NCBI GenBank assembly: GCA_026394655.1
Contig: JAPKXU010000059.1
Span: 1 to 40,171, forward strand
Origin: Methanoregula sp.
Lineage (GTDB): Archaea > Halobacteriota > Methanomicrobia > Methanomicrobiales > Methanospirillaceae
Direction: 5' to 3'
Length of the DNA stretch: 40,171 nucleotides
Shown here one piece after another: positions 16,757 through 25,337 of the stretch; positions within the stretch are counted from its first letter, which is position 1; each line of letters starts with the position of its first letter. The notes under the pieces are model-generated. The model worked only from the letters and a program-made list of their open reading frames with translations. It made no database searches and was not told where the DNA came from. The position numbers and the translations under genes are program-made.

Positions 16757-17209
16757 CTATTTTTGCAGGAACGTGGATAAGTCCGTGATTTGGGGAAGCT
16801 CGGAGCTCTTTTGCCCTGCGGTGGCAAGGACTGACTCATCAACAAATACGGGCGCATTTCCGCGCAGGGCGACCGCAATACCGTCGCTCGGACGGCAGTC
16901 GATATATTCTTCATGGTTGTTTGCGGAGAAGACGAGCCCTGCAAAAAAGACCCCGTTCTCAATGCAATCGATCTGGAGGTATTTCAGGGTAATGGAAAAT
17001 TTTGCCATCAGATCTAAAAAAAGGTCGTGGGTGAATGGTCGGGGCATCACCTCCCGGTTAATTGCGCTGTTGATGGCGATTGCCTCCCACAACCCGATAA
17101 AAATCGGTAACTGGAGATCTTCTCCTGCCGAGAGTACGACCAGTGGTACCGTTGCAGCGTCGCTTGTCGCGACAAATACCCCCCTGACTTCACACCGGAC
17201 CGGAGCCAT
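16757..17209 (-). CDS. Bifunctional nuclease family protein (DUF151)
   Basis: A 150-residue cytoplasmic protein of the DUF151/BFN family. The family core is clear: LPIFIGLWEAIAI (about 34-46), RPFTHDLFLDLM (about 57-68) and the acidic YIDCRPSDGIAVALR (about 102-116), matching the conserved R-P-S-D-A-I-A motif. Some plant and bacterial members have reported RNase/DNase activity; the archaeal function is untested. It converges with hisE, with six bases between stops, and follows its own ATG at 17209. Confidence 0.88.
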   Translation of the reverse strand: MAPVRCEVRGVFVATSDAATVPLVVLSAGEDLQLPIFIGLWEAIAINSAINREVMPRPFTHDLFLDLMAKFSITLKYLQIDCIENGVFFAGLVFSANNHEEYIDCRPSDGIAVALRGNAPVFVDESVLATAGQKSSELPQITDLSTFLQK

Positions 17210-17261
17210 GTCTGTGTGAGAGATTGCCGTTCACCCTTTTAAGAGTTGAGGTGCCAGAGCA

Positions 17262-18278
17262 TCAGGGTGCCTGTGCTTCACGGCGGACAATGATAATGCT
17301 TGAGAGGATCCCGAGAACGATATTGAAATAATAGAGGACAAGTCTCCAGATGACCACGAATATGCCAACAATTGATGCGGGGATGAAGAGGGCATACATG
17401 GTAGTTGCCCCGATCTCGGCGATACCGGAACTGCCCGGCGTGAGCGGGAGCATCATCAGGATCGCAAGGATGAGCTGGATCACAAATGACTCAAGGATGA
17501 GCGGCGGCTGACCGAGCCCGACAAGGATCAACGAGGCGGTTACAATCTCAGATACCCAGTACAGGAGCGTGAACAGAAATCCCCATAACAGCCCGCCCTT
17601 GGCGGTCCTCGTGAATTTTCCAACAGCTGTATGGAAGTTTCCGATCTCCTCGTCAATCCGTGTTACCAGTTCTTCCACATCTGCCCCCTCCCATTTCCGG
17701 GTGAAGAAGCGTGCGCACCGGTTTGCCACCCTTTTTACAACATCCGGTCTCCGCATGGCAAGATAGAACAGGACAAGGCACCCGGCAACGAAGATCCAGG
17801 TGACAAAAACCATGATTTCTGAAATGGCTCCCAGGCTCTTCCATTGATCGGTGAGGACGAGCATGGCAAAAGCCGCGAATCCTGCAAGTGCTATGCCGTC
17901 CAGCACCCGCTCCATGATGACGACGGCTGTTGCATCCCCGAGCGGTACGTTTGCCTTGTAGAGTTCGTGGATTCGCACCGGTTCGCCGCCAGCCTGTGCA
18001 GGAGTTATTGCTGCCGCGAGCAGGTTTGCAAAGACAAGGTTCAGCGAATAAAAAAATCCTATCCGGTAACCGAGTGAACCACTCATCTTCTTGACACGCA
18101 ACGCCCAGAAACACATGGTGAGGATATGGGTGAGGCACGCGAGGATTAAGAAGAGCGGGTTGACTTTCTGGAGGTACTGGAGTGTGTTCTCATTGATGGT
18201 GAGGTACAGGATAACGACAAGAACAATAAGGGAGAACCCAATGGAGAGATACAACCATTTTTTTTGAGAGCTTTCCAT
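17262..18278 (-). CDS. Flippase-like integral membrane protein (lysylphosphatidylglycerol synthase TM family, UPF0104)
   Basis: A 338-residue polytopic membrane protein with about eight hydrophobic segments. It shows family signs: NLLAAAITPAQAGGEPVRI (about 86-104), IMERVLDGIAL (about 122-132) and, near the end, LMMLPLTPGSSGIAEIG. Relatives include the membrane domain of MprF and archaeal AglD-neighbour proteins; they are thought to flip lipids or lipid-linked sugars. ATG 18278 is preferred over GTG 18290 because GTGGAG then lies six bases before it as ribosome binding site. A TATA-like AATATATAGT on this strand lies at about 18393-18402. The substrate is unknown. Confidence 0.85.
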   Translation of the reverse strand: MESSQKKWLYLSIGFSLIVLVVILYLTINENTLQYLQKVNPLFLILACLTHILTMCFWALRVKKMSGSLGYRIGFFYSLNLVFANLLAAAITPAQAGGEPVRIHELYKANVPLGDATAVVIMERVLDGIALAGFAAFAMLVLTDQWKSLGAISEIMVFVTWIFVAGCLVLFYLAMRRPDVVKRVANRCARFFTRKWEGADVEELVTRIDEEIGNFHTAVGKFTRTAKGGLLWGFLFTLLYWVSEIVTASLILVGLGQPPLILESFVIQLILAILMMLPLTPGSSGIAEIGATTMYALFIPASIVGIFVVIWRLVLYYFNIVLGILSSIIIVRREAQAP

Positions 18279-18569
18279 GTTTTTCTCCACGACACACGCG
18301 AAAACACACGCGGTCGAAACAAACCGGCATACCGGGTGAGAGTGGCGGAGCCAGTTCCTGTTGGAAGCGGCTTTCCGCGTTATTTGTTACTATATATTTG
18401 GGGCACACGGTCATCATTGTCAGGTTCTCATAAAAACCCGATGTGTGCGTTTTACCTAAACTGGTTATTGGGCATACTATATACTCTTTTTATTCTGGAT
18501 ATCCTGTAATCCCCCCAGGCAGGACAGGCTCGATACAAGGATATCAGGTCCTTATCTTTAATTTAAAGG
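18279..18569. other. Intergenic region between the flippase-like gene and the DUF357 gene
   Basis: About 290 bases. It holds the upstream region of the flippase-like gene (TATA-like element near 18393-18402 on the minus strand) and the 3' flank of the DUF357 gene. An A/T-rich stretch at about 18551-18566 (TTATCTTTAATTTAAA) could end the minus-strand operon. No gene seen. Confidence 0.35.
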
Positions 18570-19148
18570 TCAGACGGTGAATAAGTCTCTGTTTCGGGTA
18601 ATCCGGAACAATCCTGACCGCATCCCGGCATCCAGCCAGCCATGCCCGTAACTGAAACTGGCAAGTGCATCCTCAAGCGAATTCTCTTTTTGGAAACAAT
18701 TGCCTTGGGTGGCATAACCTGCGACAATCACAAGCAGCCGGGAGGCAAAGTCATGGGCGCTCGTTTCCGGCTCCGGTGCAGGGGCAACTGATGCACGTGC
18801 GGTGTCGAGCAGCCGGGCGTACCGGGTGGTCTTCTCGATAAGTTTTGGTGCGAGCATTGCGGGAAGTCTCTCACAGCGTTCAACAAACGGACAGGAGTTC
18901 ATACCTCCGGGAGTTGAAAAGAGCCCGAACGCACAACCGAAGTGCAGCCAGCCAAACCCATACCAGTAGCTTGCCAGCGCATTGACCAAGTCACCAGCCG
19001 TATAGAATGCAGCCCCATCAACAGAATAAGCGTGAGCCATACCCATGACGGTTCCTGCCGTTGAACTGAGTGGGGTTCTTTCCGGAACTATGATGACGGC
19101 ACAACGGATCTGCTCCGACAAACGAGAACCACAGGCAGCAATTTTCAT
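18570..19148 (-). CDS. DUF357 protein with duplicated repeat
   Basis: A 192-residue archaeal protein of the DUF357 family, here carrying two copies of its helical signature: [20 protein letters not shown] (about 53-72) and [20 protein letters not shown] (about 157-176). A Cys/Pro stretch ([14 protein letters not shown]) lies between them. The first ~35 residues resemble a separate small alpha/beta segment ([16 protein letters not shown]). It is the last gene of a long minus-strand unit and overlaps dphB by four bases (ATGA). Members are often found with archaeal information-processing genes; no function is established. Confidence 0.75.
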   Translation of the reverse strand: MKIAACGSRLSEQIRCAVIIVPERTPLSSTAGTVMGMAHAYSVDGAAFYTAGDLVNALASYWYGFGWLHFGCAFGLFSTPGGMNSCPFVERCERLPAMLAPKLIEKTTRYARLLDTARASVAPAPEPETSAHDFASRLLVIVAGYATQGNCFQKENSLEDALASFSYGHGWLDAGMRSGLFRITRNRDLFTV

Positions 19149-19894
19149 AATCCCGCGAACATCTCCAGGTACTCCCGCTCCATCTCATGCAGTCCTGCGG
19201 GAACGATGACTATATGCAGCGGTGGACCGAATGCTTCGGCACTCACCTGTTCTGCCGTTCCCGCCCTCACTACCGGCGCGTCAGAACCGGCACGGGCGAT
19301 ACCGACATAGAGGGGGATGGCGATCCCCCTCTGCCCTGCGAGGATCTCGAGAAGCCCTACTGCCTCGCCCACCGTCATGTACCGGTCATTCTGGATATCG
19401 AGATAGACAAGGGTGTGAAGATTCCGTTTACGGTTCTCTTTTATCACATCGATTGGGGATGTGGGGAACCAGTTCTTCTGCGGAAACGGCAAAGAACACG
19501 CCTTCCCGAACCGGTAGTTCTGGAGCCCGGACAGACCGCAGACTGCACTTGCGATAGAGGCAGCGTGTATGATCGCTGTTGGTATCCCGCGCTTCTCTGC
19601 ACGCATCCGGAGGTCAGCATGAGTTGTTGAAACCATCGGATCTCCGGCACAGAGAAAGACGACGTTGCCCCGTGATGCGCAATCGAGAAGTTCATCTGGA
19701 TGCTGCTCCACATCCTCCCGGAACAGCGGGCGAACCGGTTTCTGGTAGAATTGTTCGAGATCAGAGAGTGTTGCACCCATCAGCCGGGACGTGTAGCACT
19801 CTAAAAATACCTGATCCGCATTCCTGATAAGGGCAAGCCCTTTTTCTGAGATGTCTTCTTTATCATATAACCCTAGCCCGACAAAGGTCAGCAC
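19145..19894 (-). CDS. dphB: Diphthine synthase
   Basis: A 249-residue SAM-dependent methyltransferase that methylates the modified histidine of elongation factor 2 to make diphthine, an archaeal/eukaryotic pathway. The tetrapyrrole-methylase fold is clear: [15 protein letters not shown] (2-16), [11 protein letters not shown] (about 30-40), [18 protein letters not shown] (about 79-96) and [22 protein letters not shown] region (about 110-131). Full length for the family. The start is GTG 19894, preceded by GGAGG; no closer ATG fits the N-terminal motif. It overlaps the DUF357 gene by four bases and follows the GTPase fusion gene after 68 bases. Confidence 0.94.
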   Translation of the reverse strand: MLTFVGLGLYDKEDISEKGLALIRNADQVFLECYTSRLMGATLSDLEQFYQKPVRPLFREDVEQHPDELLDCASRGNVVFLCAGDPMVSTTHADLRMRAEKRGIPTAIIHAASIASAVCGLSGLQNYRFGKACSLPFPQKNWFPTSPIDVIKENRKRNLHTLVYLDIQNDRYMTVGEAVGLLEILAGQRGIAIPLYVGIARAGSDAPVVRAGTAEQVSAEAFGPPLHIVIVPAGLHEMEREYLEMFAGL

Positions 19895-19962
19895 GTGTTA
19901 GTCCTCCGAAGCAGGAAAAAAGGAGATTGCATTTTTTGGCTTCCTCTTCATATTCCCGTCTC

Positions 19963-21126
19963 TCAATAGGAGAACTGGGTGATAAAATCCACCAGGGATT
20001 CGAGGACAAACCGTACATCTTCCTTTTTCTTTGATGAGATAAAGAATACTGGAATCTCTTTATTGAGTGCAAGCGCCGTACGGATCTCTGCCTCGGTCAT
20101 CCTGGAAGGCAGATCACTCTTGTTGGCGGCAATAACCATGGGCATCCGGCGTTCCGATATGAGGTGGATGAGGTGCTTTGCACGGGGGAGACTTTCAGGT
20201 TTTGTCACATCGATGACAATCACCGCACCCATCGCATTTTTCAGAAGCATCGGGATCAAAAGATCAAATCGTGGTTGACCGGGAGTCCCGTACAGCGTAA
20301 TATCGAAGTCCTTCCAGTGCAGCCAGCCAAAGTCCATGGCAACTGTAGTTGAACTCCCTGAGAGTCCCGAACGGTCAACCGATTGTCCGCGTTCAGATAC
20401 ACTTGCGACAAATGTTGATTTACCGGACTCTGGTGGACCAGTGACTACAATCTTTGGGATATAGGGGACGATTCGACCATTGGAGATGATAAAGGGTACC
20501 GAGCGTTTCTGCAAGGGCGCCCATGAGGTATGCACAATAGTGAAGAAATTAAAGTGCGGAAGTTTGCCAAACGATGCTTTGATTGAGATGACGAGATCAA
20601 ATGATAACTTTTCGATAAATTGGGTAAGGAGGGAATCCCCCTCAAAATTAAGATGTTCGAGAATAACCGTGGGAGATTGGTTCGAGTTGTGGGAATCGAA
20701 CAGTTTAAAACCTGCCTCGAGCCCGAAATCTTCGTAAATGACATCGAAGTATCCGAAGATCACTTCCACCTGATTCTCTTTGCAGAGCTTGTTGATCCTT
20801 GCCCGCCACTCGTTCTCTGCGACAGCACGTGTCGGGGAACTCCGCTGGATCCGTTCCCGGTCGATCATATCGATAAAAGCGATCTTTTTCCCGGTAATAT
20901 CCAGCATGTTTCCACGCATATTTGCTGCATCATGCAGGAACGCATCGACAGTTGTATGAGGGAGGATCACCAGACACGACAGATCCTTTGCGAGGGCTTC
21001 ATAGATCGTCGAAATTATGAATAGTTGTCCATTTACACCGGGCTCCATGCTGTAGAGGACTTTACTCCCTCTCGGTATGCCCCCTCCGAGCATATCATCG
21101 ATCCCTGCCATTCCTGTTGAAATCAT
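19963..21126 (-). CDS. RecA/KaiC-like domain fused to an MglA/Arf-like small GTPase
   Basis: A 387-residue soluble protein. Residues 1-215 follow the archaeal RecA/KaiC (RadA-paralogue) pattern (TGMAGIDDMLGGGIPRGS at 4-21) but the expected Walker A loop reads MEPGVNGQ, with no GKT/GKS. Residues 225-387 form a small GTPase: G1 GPPESGKS (230-237), a Thr-rich switch I (about 257-262), G3 YGTPGQ (279-284), G4 NKSD (335-338) and G5 SSKK (364-367). The G3 lacks the usual D-x-x-G aspartate, as in MglA-type GTPases (TxPGQ). So an inactive RecA-fold domain appears tethered to a working GTPase. It overlaps the upstream RecA-fold gene by four bases, implying a complex. Role unknown; MglA relatives control polarity or motility. 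Confidence 0.8.
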   Translation of the reverse strand: MISTGMAGIDDMLGGGIPRGSKVLYSMEPGVNGQLFIISTIYEALAKDLSCLVILPHTTVDAFLHDAANMRGNMLDITGKKIAFIDMIDRERIQRSSPTRAVAENEWRARINKLCKENQVEVIFGYFDVIYEDFGLEAGFKLFDSHNSNQSPTVILEHLNFEGDSLLTQFIEKLSFDLVISIKASFGKLPHFNFFTIVHTSWAPLQKRSVPFIISNGRIVPYIPKIVVTGPPESGKSTFVASVSERGQSVDRSGLSGSSTTVAMDFGWLHWKDFDITLYGTPGQPRFDLLIPMLLKNAMGAVIVIDVTKPESLPRAKHLIHLISERRMPMVIAANKSDLPSRMTEAEIRTALALNKEIPVFFISSKKKEDVRFVLESLVDFITQFSY

Positions 21127-21830
21127 GGTATTATCGTCACCTGCCCCTTATTGACAGTAAATTTCAGCCATTCTGCTTTCACGCCCTTGATGCCCGATAC
21201 GCGGAAAAAATTGTCGTTTCCATCCACTTTTACTTCAATCAGACCGGTCATCAGTTGTTTGATGAGTGACAGGGTCCGTTCGTCGAATGACTCATTGTTA
21301 AGAAGATAGATGGCAACCCCTTCAATTTTCCTCTGCTTTGCCGTGAGAATATGAAGGAACTGGTACAGCACCTCGAGCTTACGGTACATGAGAAGTGTGG
21401 AGATCGAATTGACACAGAACCGGATGGGGGGTGGGAACAATCCCGCTTCACCCTCCGAGAATGTTCCTTCGAAGATTGATTCGATCATGTTGGAGAATTT
21501 GATCCCAATGCCCGTAAGATCGGTGGGACTCGAGACAAACATAAGTCGCGGGGTATCCACAATACTCGGGGTGGAGCTCTTGGTAATGGCGTCAATGACC
21601 CCGACAAACCGTTTATCGGACCCGGCAAATTTGAAGAAATCCACTACTTCCGCTGCCCGCTCGTTCGTGGAAAGAACGATGGAGTATTCTCCCTGGACGG
21701 GTTTGATCAGTGCGTACGCAAGCTGCTCAGCAGAACTCATGGAGGGTGCAAGAAGGAGAATATTAGTGCCTGCTTCAAGCCCTCCTGATATTCCATCAAC
21801 CTGTGGGATGCCCGTCTTGTAATAGTACAT
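21123..21830 (-). CDS. KaiC/RecA-fold protein lacking the Walker A motif
   Basis: A 235-residue protein of the archaeal KaiC-like/RadA-paralogue class. The N-terminal TGIPQVDGISGGLEAGTNIL (7-26) is the typical entrance to the fold, but the P-loop reads LAPSMSSAEQ, with no GKT, so nucleotide hydrolysis is unlikely. Middle strands (SIVLSTNERAAEVVDFF; RFCVNSISTLLMYRK) match the fold. A C-terminal beta segment follows. It sits 11 bases after feoB and overlaps the GTPase fusion gene by ATGA. It resembles the N-terminal half of that neighbour, suggesting gene duplication and a hetero-oligomer. Confidence 0.75.
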   Translation of the reverse strand: MYYYKTGIPQVDGISGGLEAGTNILLLAPSMSSAEQLAYALIKPVQGEYSIVLSTNERAAEVVDFFKFAGSDKRFVGVIDAITKSSTPSIVDTPRLMFVSSPTDLTGIGIKFSNMIESIFEGTFSEGEAGLFPPPIRFCVNSISTLLMYRKLEVLYQFLHILTAKQRKIEGVAIYLLNNESFDERTLSLIKQLMTGLIEVKVDGNDNFFRVSGIKGVKAEWLKFTVNKGQVTIIP

Positions 21831-21841
21831 TTATGGTTTGA

Positions 21842-23695
21842 TTATTTCATGAGAATGTTTATAAGCGCTCCTATCAGTAGACCCAGAACGACAGTATATG
21901 CGCAGGCAAAGAACGTGACTTTTGCGCCCATTTGCCGGTAGAGCACCGCAATTGTCGAGACACAGGGGACGAAGAGGACGCTTACGAGTGCAAACGTATA
22001 GAGCTGGACTGAAGTCATCACTGCACCGAGATCGGCGGTGCCGGCAAGTACTGCGAGGGTCTCGAACGCGAGTTCTTTTCTGAAGACCCCGAACAAGAGG
22101 GCGGTCGATGCATATGCCGGGAGACCGAGCAGCGTGACCGTGATCGGGGCAACGAGTTGCTGGAACGCATTAATCCACCCGAAATACTGGAACAGACCGA
22201 GTGCGATGCTCGTCGCGATTAACATCGGCATGGCGATAAAGAGGAATTCCTTGATCCGGAGCCATGACTTTTTTAAGACGAGGAGGGGATGGGGCTTCTT
22301 CAATGGTGCCATCTCTACGATCATGCCGAACTGGTCGCCGGGTGTCATGCGGGAGATGCAGATCGCGGTGAGGATAATCAGGACAAAGATGATAAGGTAA
22401 ATAGAAAATGCCCAGAAAATACCAACAAACACGGCAACGATGCCTGCAATAACGACCGTTCGTGCAGAGCAGGGAACCATGGTGATGAGAAATGCGGCGA
22501 TGGTCTGTTCGCGGCGCGTCTTTAAGATACGCAGGCTCAGGATAGCGGGCACGGTACAGCCAAAACCGATGACCATCGGGATGATCGCCTCGCCATGCAG
22601 TCCGATGCGGTGCATGGCACGGTCAGCAAGAAATGCCGCCCGCGTCATGTAACCCGTATCCTCAATAAGGGAAAGCCCGACGTAAAACGTAAAGACGAAC
22701 GGGAACGCGATTCCAAGCCCGGCTTCCAGCGCGACAAGGACTGAAAATCCGATTCGATCGACTAATGGGGGAAGTCCCAATGCCAGAAACGGGGTGATAA
22801 TGTAGGTGGAGAAGATCTGGACGATCAGCCCCTCCATCCACGAACCGATAACAAAGACCCCCAGTAAGAGCGAGAATAGGATGAGACAGAGCAGGGGGAT
22901 TCCCGGGAATGCACGGGTGAGGATGCGGTCAAGATCAAACTGTTGTCTCTCCGGATTTGTTTTCACCGTCTCGGCAGCAACCCATCTCGCAAAGTTATGG
23001 CGGTTGGTTGCGATGATCTGCCCGACAGACATACGATGACGCTGTTCGATCTCTCCGGCAACGGACAGTGCCGCATCCCGCAGCGCCATGTCATCGCCCC
23101 CTCCCTGGAGTGCCAGGAGGTTCTTGTACCGGGGGGCACCCATCGTCTTTTCAAGTGTTCGGGTTGCCGCTTCAACGTGGTGGTCATATGGGATATGGAG
23201 CGATGATTTTCTGGCGGAGGCGAGAGCGAACGGGAGGATGCGGTCGATATTTTTTCCAATTGAAGCTGCGGTGGGAATTACTTCGATACCGATCAATGCT
23301 GTAAGTCTGCCGGTATCGATGAAGAGCCCGTCACGCTCTGCGTCATCGATCATATTCACGACAACGATCATTGGCAGGGAGTATTCTGCCACTTGTGCGA
23401 GCAGGTACAGGTTCCGCTCAAGTTTCGTGGCATCTAATACGGCGATGATGATGTCTGCGCCCTGTTTCTCAAGGAACCGCCTGACCAGCACCTCTTCTTC
23501 AGAGTTACCATCGAGTGAATAGACCCCGGGGAGATCGATGAGCTCGATCTTCTCTTTCTTATAACAGACGTTCCCGCATTCGAGGGTTACCGTGGAGCCC
23601 GGGTACTTGTTCACCTCCACGCCAAGACCAGTCAGCTGGTTAAAGATCAGGGATTTCCCGACTCCCGGATTACCGAGCAGTGCGATCTTTGTCAT
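21842..23695 (-). CDS. feoB: Ferrous iron transporter FeoB
   Basis: A 617-residue inner-membrane Fe(II) transporter. The N-terminal G-domain has G1 GNPGVGKS (8-15), G3 DLPG (about 54-57) and G4 NMID. The membrane part carries the two gate motifs, FGCTVPAILSLRIL and MVPCSARTVVIAG, and the GVFRKELAFE loop. It is shorter than E. coli FeoB (773) but normal for archaeal forms. I start it at ATG 23695 (MTKIALLGNPG), which overlaps the regulator gene stop by four bases; a longer upstream frame has no family match. FeoA is supplied as the C-terminal domain of the preceding gene product. Fe-dependent repression by that protein is inferred. Confidence 0.95.
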   Translation of the reverse strand: MTKIALLGNPGVGKSLIFNQLTGLGVEVNKYPGSTVTLECGNVCYKKEKIELIDLPGVYSLDGNSEEEVLVRRFLEKQGADIIIAVLDATKLERNLYLLAQVAEYSLPMIVVVNMIDDAERDGLFIDTGRLTALIGIEVIPTAASIGKNIDRILPFALASARKSSLHIPYDHHVEAATRTLEKTMGAPRYKNLLALQGGGDDMALRDAALSVAGEIEQRHRMSVGQIIATNRHNFARWVAAETVKTNPERQQFDLDRILTRAFPGIPLLCLILFSLLLGVFVIGSWMEGLIVQIFSTYIITPFLALGLPPLVDRIGFSVLVALEAGLGIAFPFVFTFYVGLSLIEDTGYMTRAAFLADRAMHRIGLHGEAIIPMVIGFGCTVPAILSLRILKTRREQTIAAFLITMVPCSARTVVIAGIVAVFVGIFWAFSIYLIIFVLIILTAICISRMTPGDQFGMIVEMAPLKKPHPLLVLKKSWLRIKEFLFIAMPMLIATSIALGLFQYFGWINAFQQLVAPITVTLLGLPAYASTALLFGVFRKELAFETLAVLAGTADLGAVMTSVQLYTFALVSVLFVPCVSTIAVLYRQMGAKVTFFACAYTVVLGLLIGALINILMK

Positions 23696-24348
23696 GAACG
23701 CTCCACTGAGATTGCGGATGCGATCTCCGGGCTCAGTGCAACATCGCACCCTTTCACTTGTATTACGAACGACCGGTTGGAGAGCTTCCGTTTTATTGAC
23801 AATTTCTGACCGGGGACTACCCCAAGGTCAAGAAGACGTTTTGCGCAGGATTTCCCCGAGATAGAAGAGACCACGACCCGGTCTCCCTCATCACAGTCTG
23901 CGAGCGTGCGGGAGAACTCCTGTATCCCGGTTTCTACGCAGGATGGGTTGTACACCGAGGTATCTCCGCTATTCGTCCCTGCAGGAATATGGAGATAATT
24001 CCCGAGCCGGTCGATAGTCTCGTCCGATACAGCATGCTCGATTTTGCAGGCTTCACTGGAAGCCTGTGACGAATCCATCCCAAGAATTTCCGTGAGGAAG
24101 CACTGGAGGGTTTCATGTTTTTTTATCACACGCTGCCCTGTCTCTTTCCCCGTCTCGCTGAGCCTGACCGTACCATCACCCGGTAAGATGACATCTCCTG
24201 TAGTGGCAAGTTCGGAGAGTTGGGAGACGACCTCAGGTTCTGGGAGGTGCATGGCGGCGGCGACTTCTTTAATGGTAGGGAGTGCAGGATGCCGCCGGGC
24301 AATGAGAAGAATTGCCTCGAGGTAGTCTTCGCGCAGGGATGCGTGCAT
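23692..24348 (-). CDS. DtxR/MntR-family metalloregulator with C-terminal FeoA domain
   Basis: A 218-residue iron- or manganese-dependent repressor. Residues 1-65 are a winged helix (SLREDYLEAILLIARR; LPTIKEVAAAMHLPEPEV), 66-130 the metal-binding and dimerisation region (GQRVIKKHETLQCFLTEILG; ACKIEHAVSDETIDRL), and about 143-218 an SH3-like FeoA domain (DEGDRVVVSSISGKS; LGVVPGQKL). I start at ATG 24348 (MHASLREDY), in line with family N-termini; ATG 24387 would add 13 residues. It overlaps feoB by four bases, so it probably both represses the operon and supplies the FeoA function. I could not find a convincing operator palindrome upstream. Confidence 0.9.
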   Translation of the reverse strand: MHASLREDYLEAILLIARRHPALPTIKEVAAAMHLPEPEVVSQLSELATTGDVILPGDGTVRLSETGKETGQRVIKKHETLQCFLTEILGMDSSQASSEACKIEHAVSDETIDRLGNYLHIPAGTNSGDTSVYNPSCVETGIQEFSRTLADCDEGDRVVVSSISGKSCAKRLLDLGVVPGQKLSIKRKLSNRSFVIQVKGCDVALSPEIASAISVERS

Positions 24349-24644
24349 ACGTCTTACCTTATCTGGGTGCAGGAACAGTTTATTCATTTGGGTTGGGGAT
24401 AGAATCTGACTTGGTACCTGCGGGTGCACAACCGCCAGTACATCAACTCCTGCAATATCTGGTCCTGTTCCCAATGGGTTGCCGAATGTTACTCCCACGT
24501 AAATGAAAAATTGGGATGTCCGTGTGCCACATGCACAGAAACAGGAGAATTCCGGCAAAATCATCCCTCTCTCAAAAAGACGAGTTTTCATGATGATGAC
24601 GAGTCCTAATCCTCTTATCCTTGGCACACGAAAAAGAATACAGG
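24349..24644. other. Divergent intergenic region between the dtxR-feoA gene and the UppS-like gene
   Basis: About 296 bases that must hold the promoter and any operator of the iron operon on the minus strand and the promoter of the UppS-like gene on the plus strand. A/T-rich stretches at about 24381-24390 and 24500-24512 are TATA candidates. No clear inverted repeat was found. Minus-strand frames through here are open but show no family signature. Confidence 0.35.
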
Positions 24645-25286
24645 ATGATCTACTGGCTCTATGAACAGATGCTCCTTCGGCAAATCCAGATGGTGCCACG
24701 GCAGGTCTGTATCATGATCAGCGGTGCAGATATGGCTGTCGCGCCAGAGAAGATGGTTCAGATTACCGGGTGGTGTAATGAACTCTCCGGGCTGCCCACA
24801 AAGACAGGCACAGATGGATCATCAACAGGAAATCAATCGATCCAGAGGTTGACATTCCACATCAATCCTCTCACATCTGATGAGATGGTGCAGTACTTGC
24901 CGGAGATACGGAAGATATCCCGTATTGCCCGGCTCGTCCTCCATTATGGGGATACTGAAGAAGTGTCAGGTACTGGCATGGAGGTCGTGGTTGCAATCGG
25001 GAAGAGCGGGCGTGAGGAGATTACTGCATGCATCCGCCGGTTGGCAGAAGACGGAATCCCGCCACAGGAGATCGATGAGAAGGTGCTGGAATCGCACCTG
25101 ACCTTCAAGTATGACCCGGACATTGTGATCAAGAGCGGCGGTGACCACCTGACCGATTTTTTAATCTGGCAATCGGTCTATTCCGAGCTCTTCTTCTCGG
25201 ATGTAAACTGGAGATATTTCCGAAAGCTTGACTTTTTACGGGTGTTGCGAGACTACCAGTCACGGATGCGCAGGTTCGGGAAGTAA
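24645..25286 (+). CDS. Divergent cis-prenyltransferase homologue lacking catalytic residues (probable partner subunit)
   Basis: A 213-residue relative of undecaprenyl diphosphate synthase. The C-terminal half is clear: DPDIVIKSGGDHLTDFLIWQ (158-177) and SELFFSDVNW (180-189) match the family IPP-binding region, and the N-terminus (LYEQMLLRQI) matches the canonical UppS 1.5 kb away. But the catalytic D-G-N-R-R loop reads SGADM (26-30), the FSTEN motif is absent, and the IPP-binding Arg/Arg/Ser are replaced by Lys163, Leu169 and Asp171. So it is probably not active alone; it may pair with the catalytic subunit, as NgBR/Nus1 does in eukaryotes. Start ATG 24645 is preferred over TTG 24621. Confidence 0.8.
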   Translation: MIYWLYEQMLLRQIQMVPRQVCIMISGADMAVAPEKMVQITGWCNELSGLPTKTGTDGSSTGNQSIQRLTFHINPLTSDEMVQYLPEIRKISRIARLVLHYGDTEEVSGTGMEVVVAIGKSGREEITACIRRLAEDGIPPQEIDEKVLESHLTFKYDPDIVIKSGGDHLTDFLIWQSVYSELFFSDVNWRYFRKLDFLRVLRDYQSRMRRFGK

Positions 25287-25337
25287 AGACTTGCGACTGT
25301 GACGGTGGATGTTCAGGTTACGGATGATTATGAAAAC

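Noticed and set aside
24349-24699. N-terminal extension of the DtxR-FeoA protein
   Set aside because: The extra ~117 residues show no domain and would overlap the region expected to hold the promoter.
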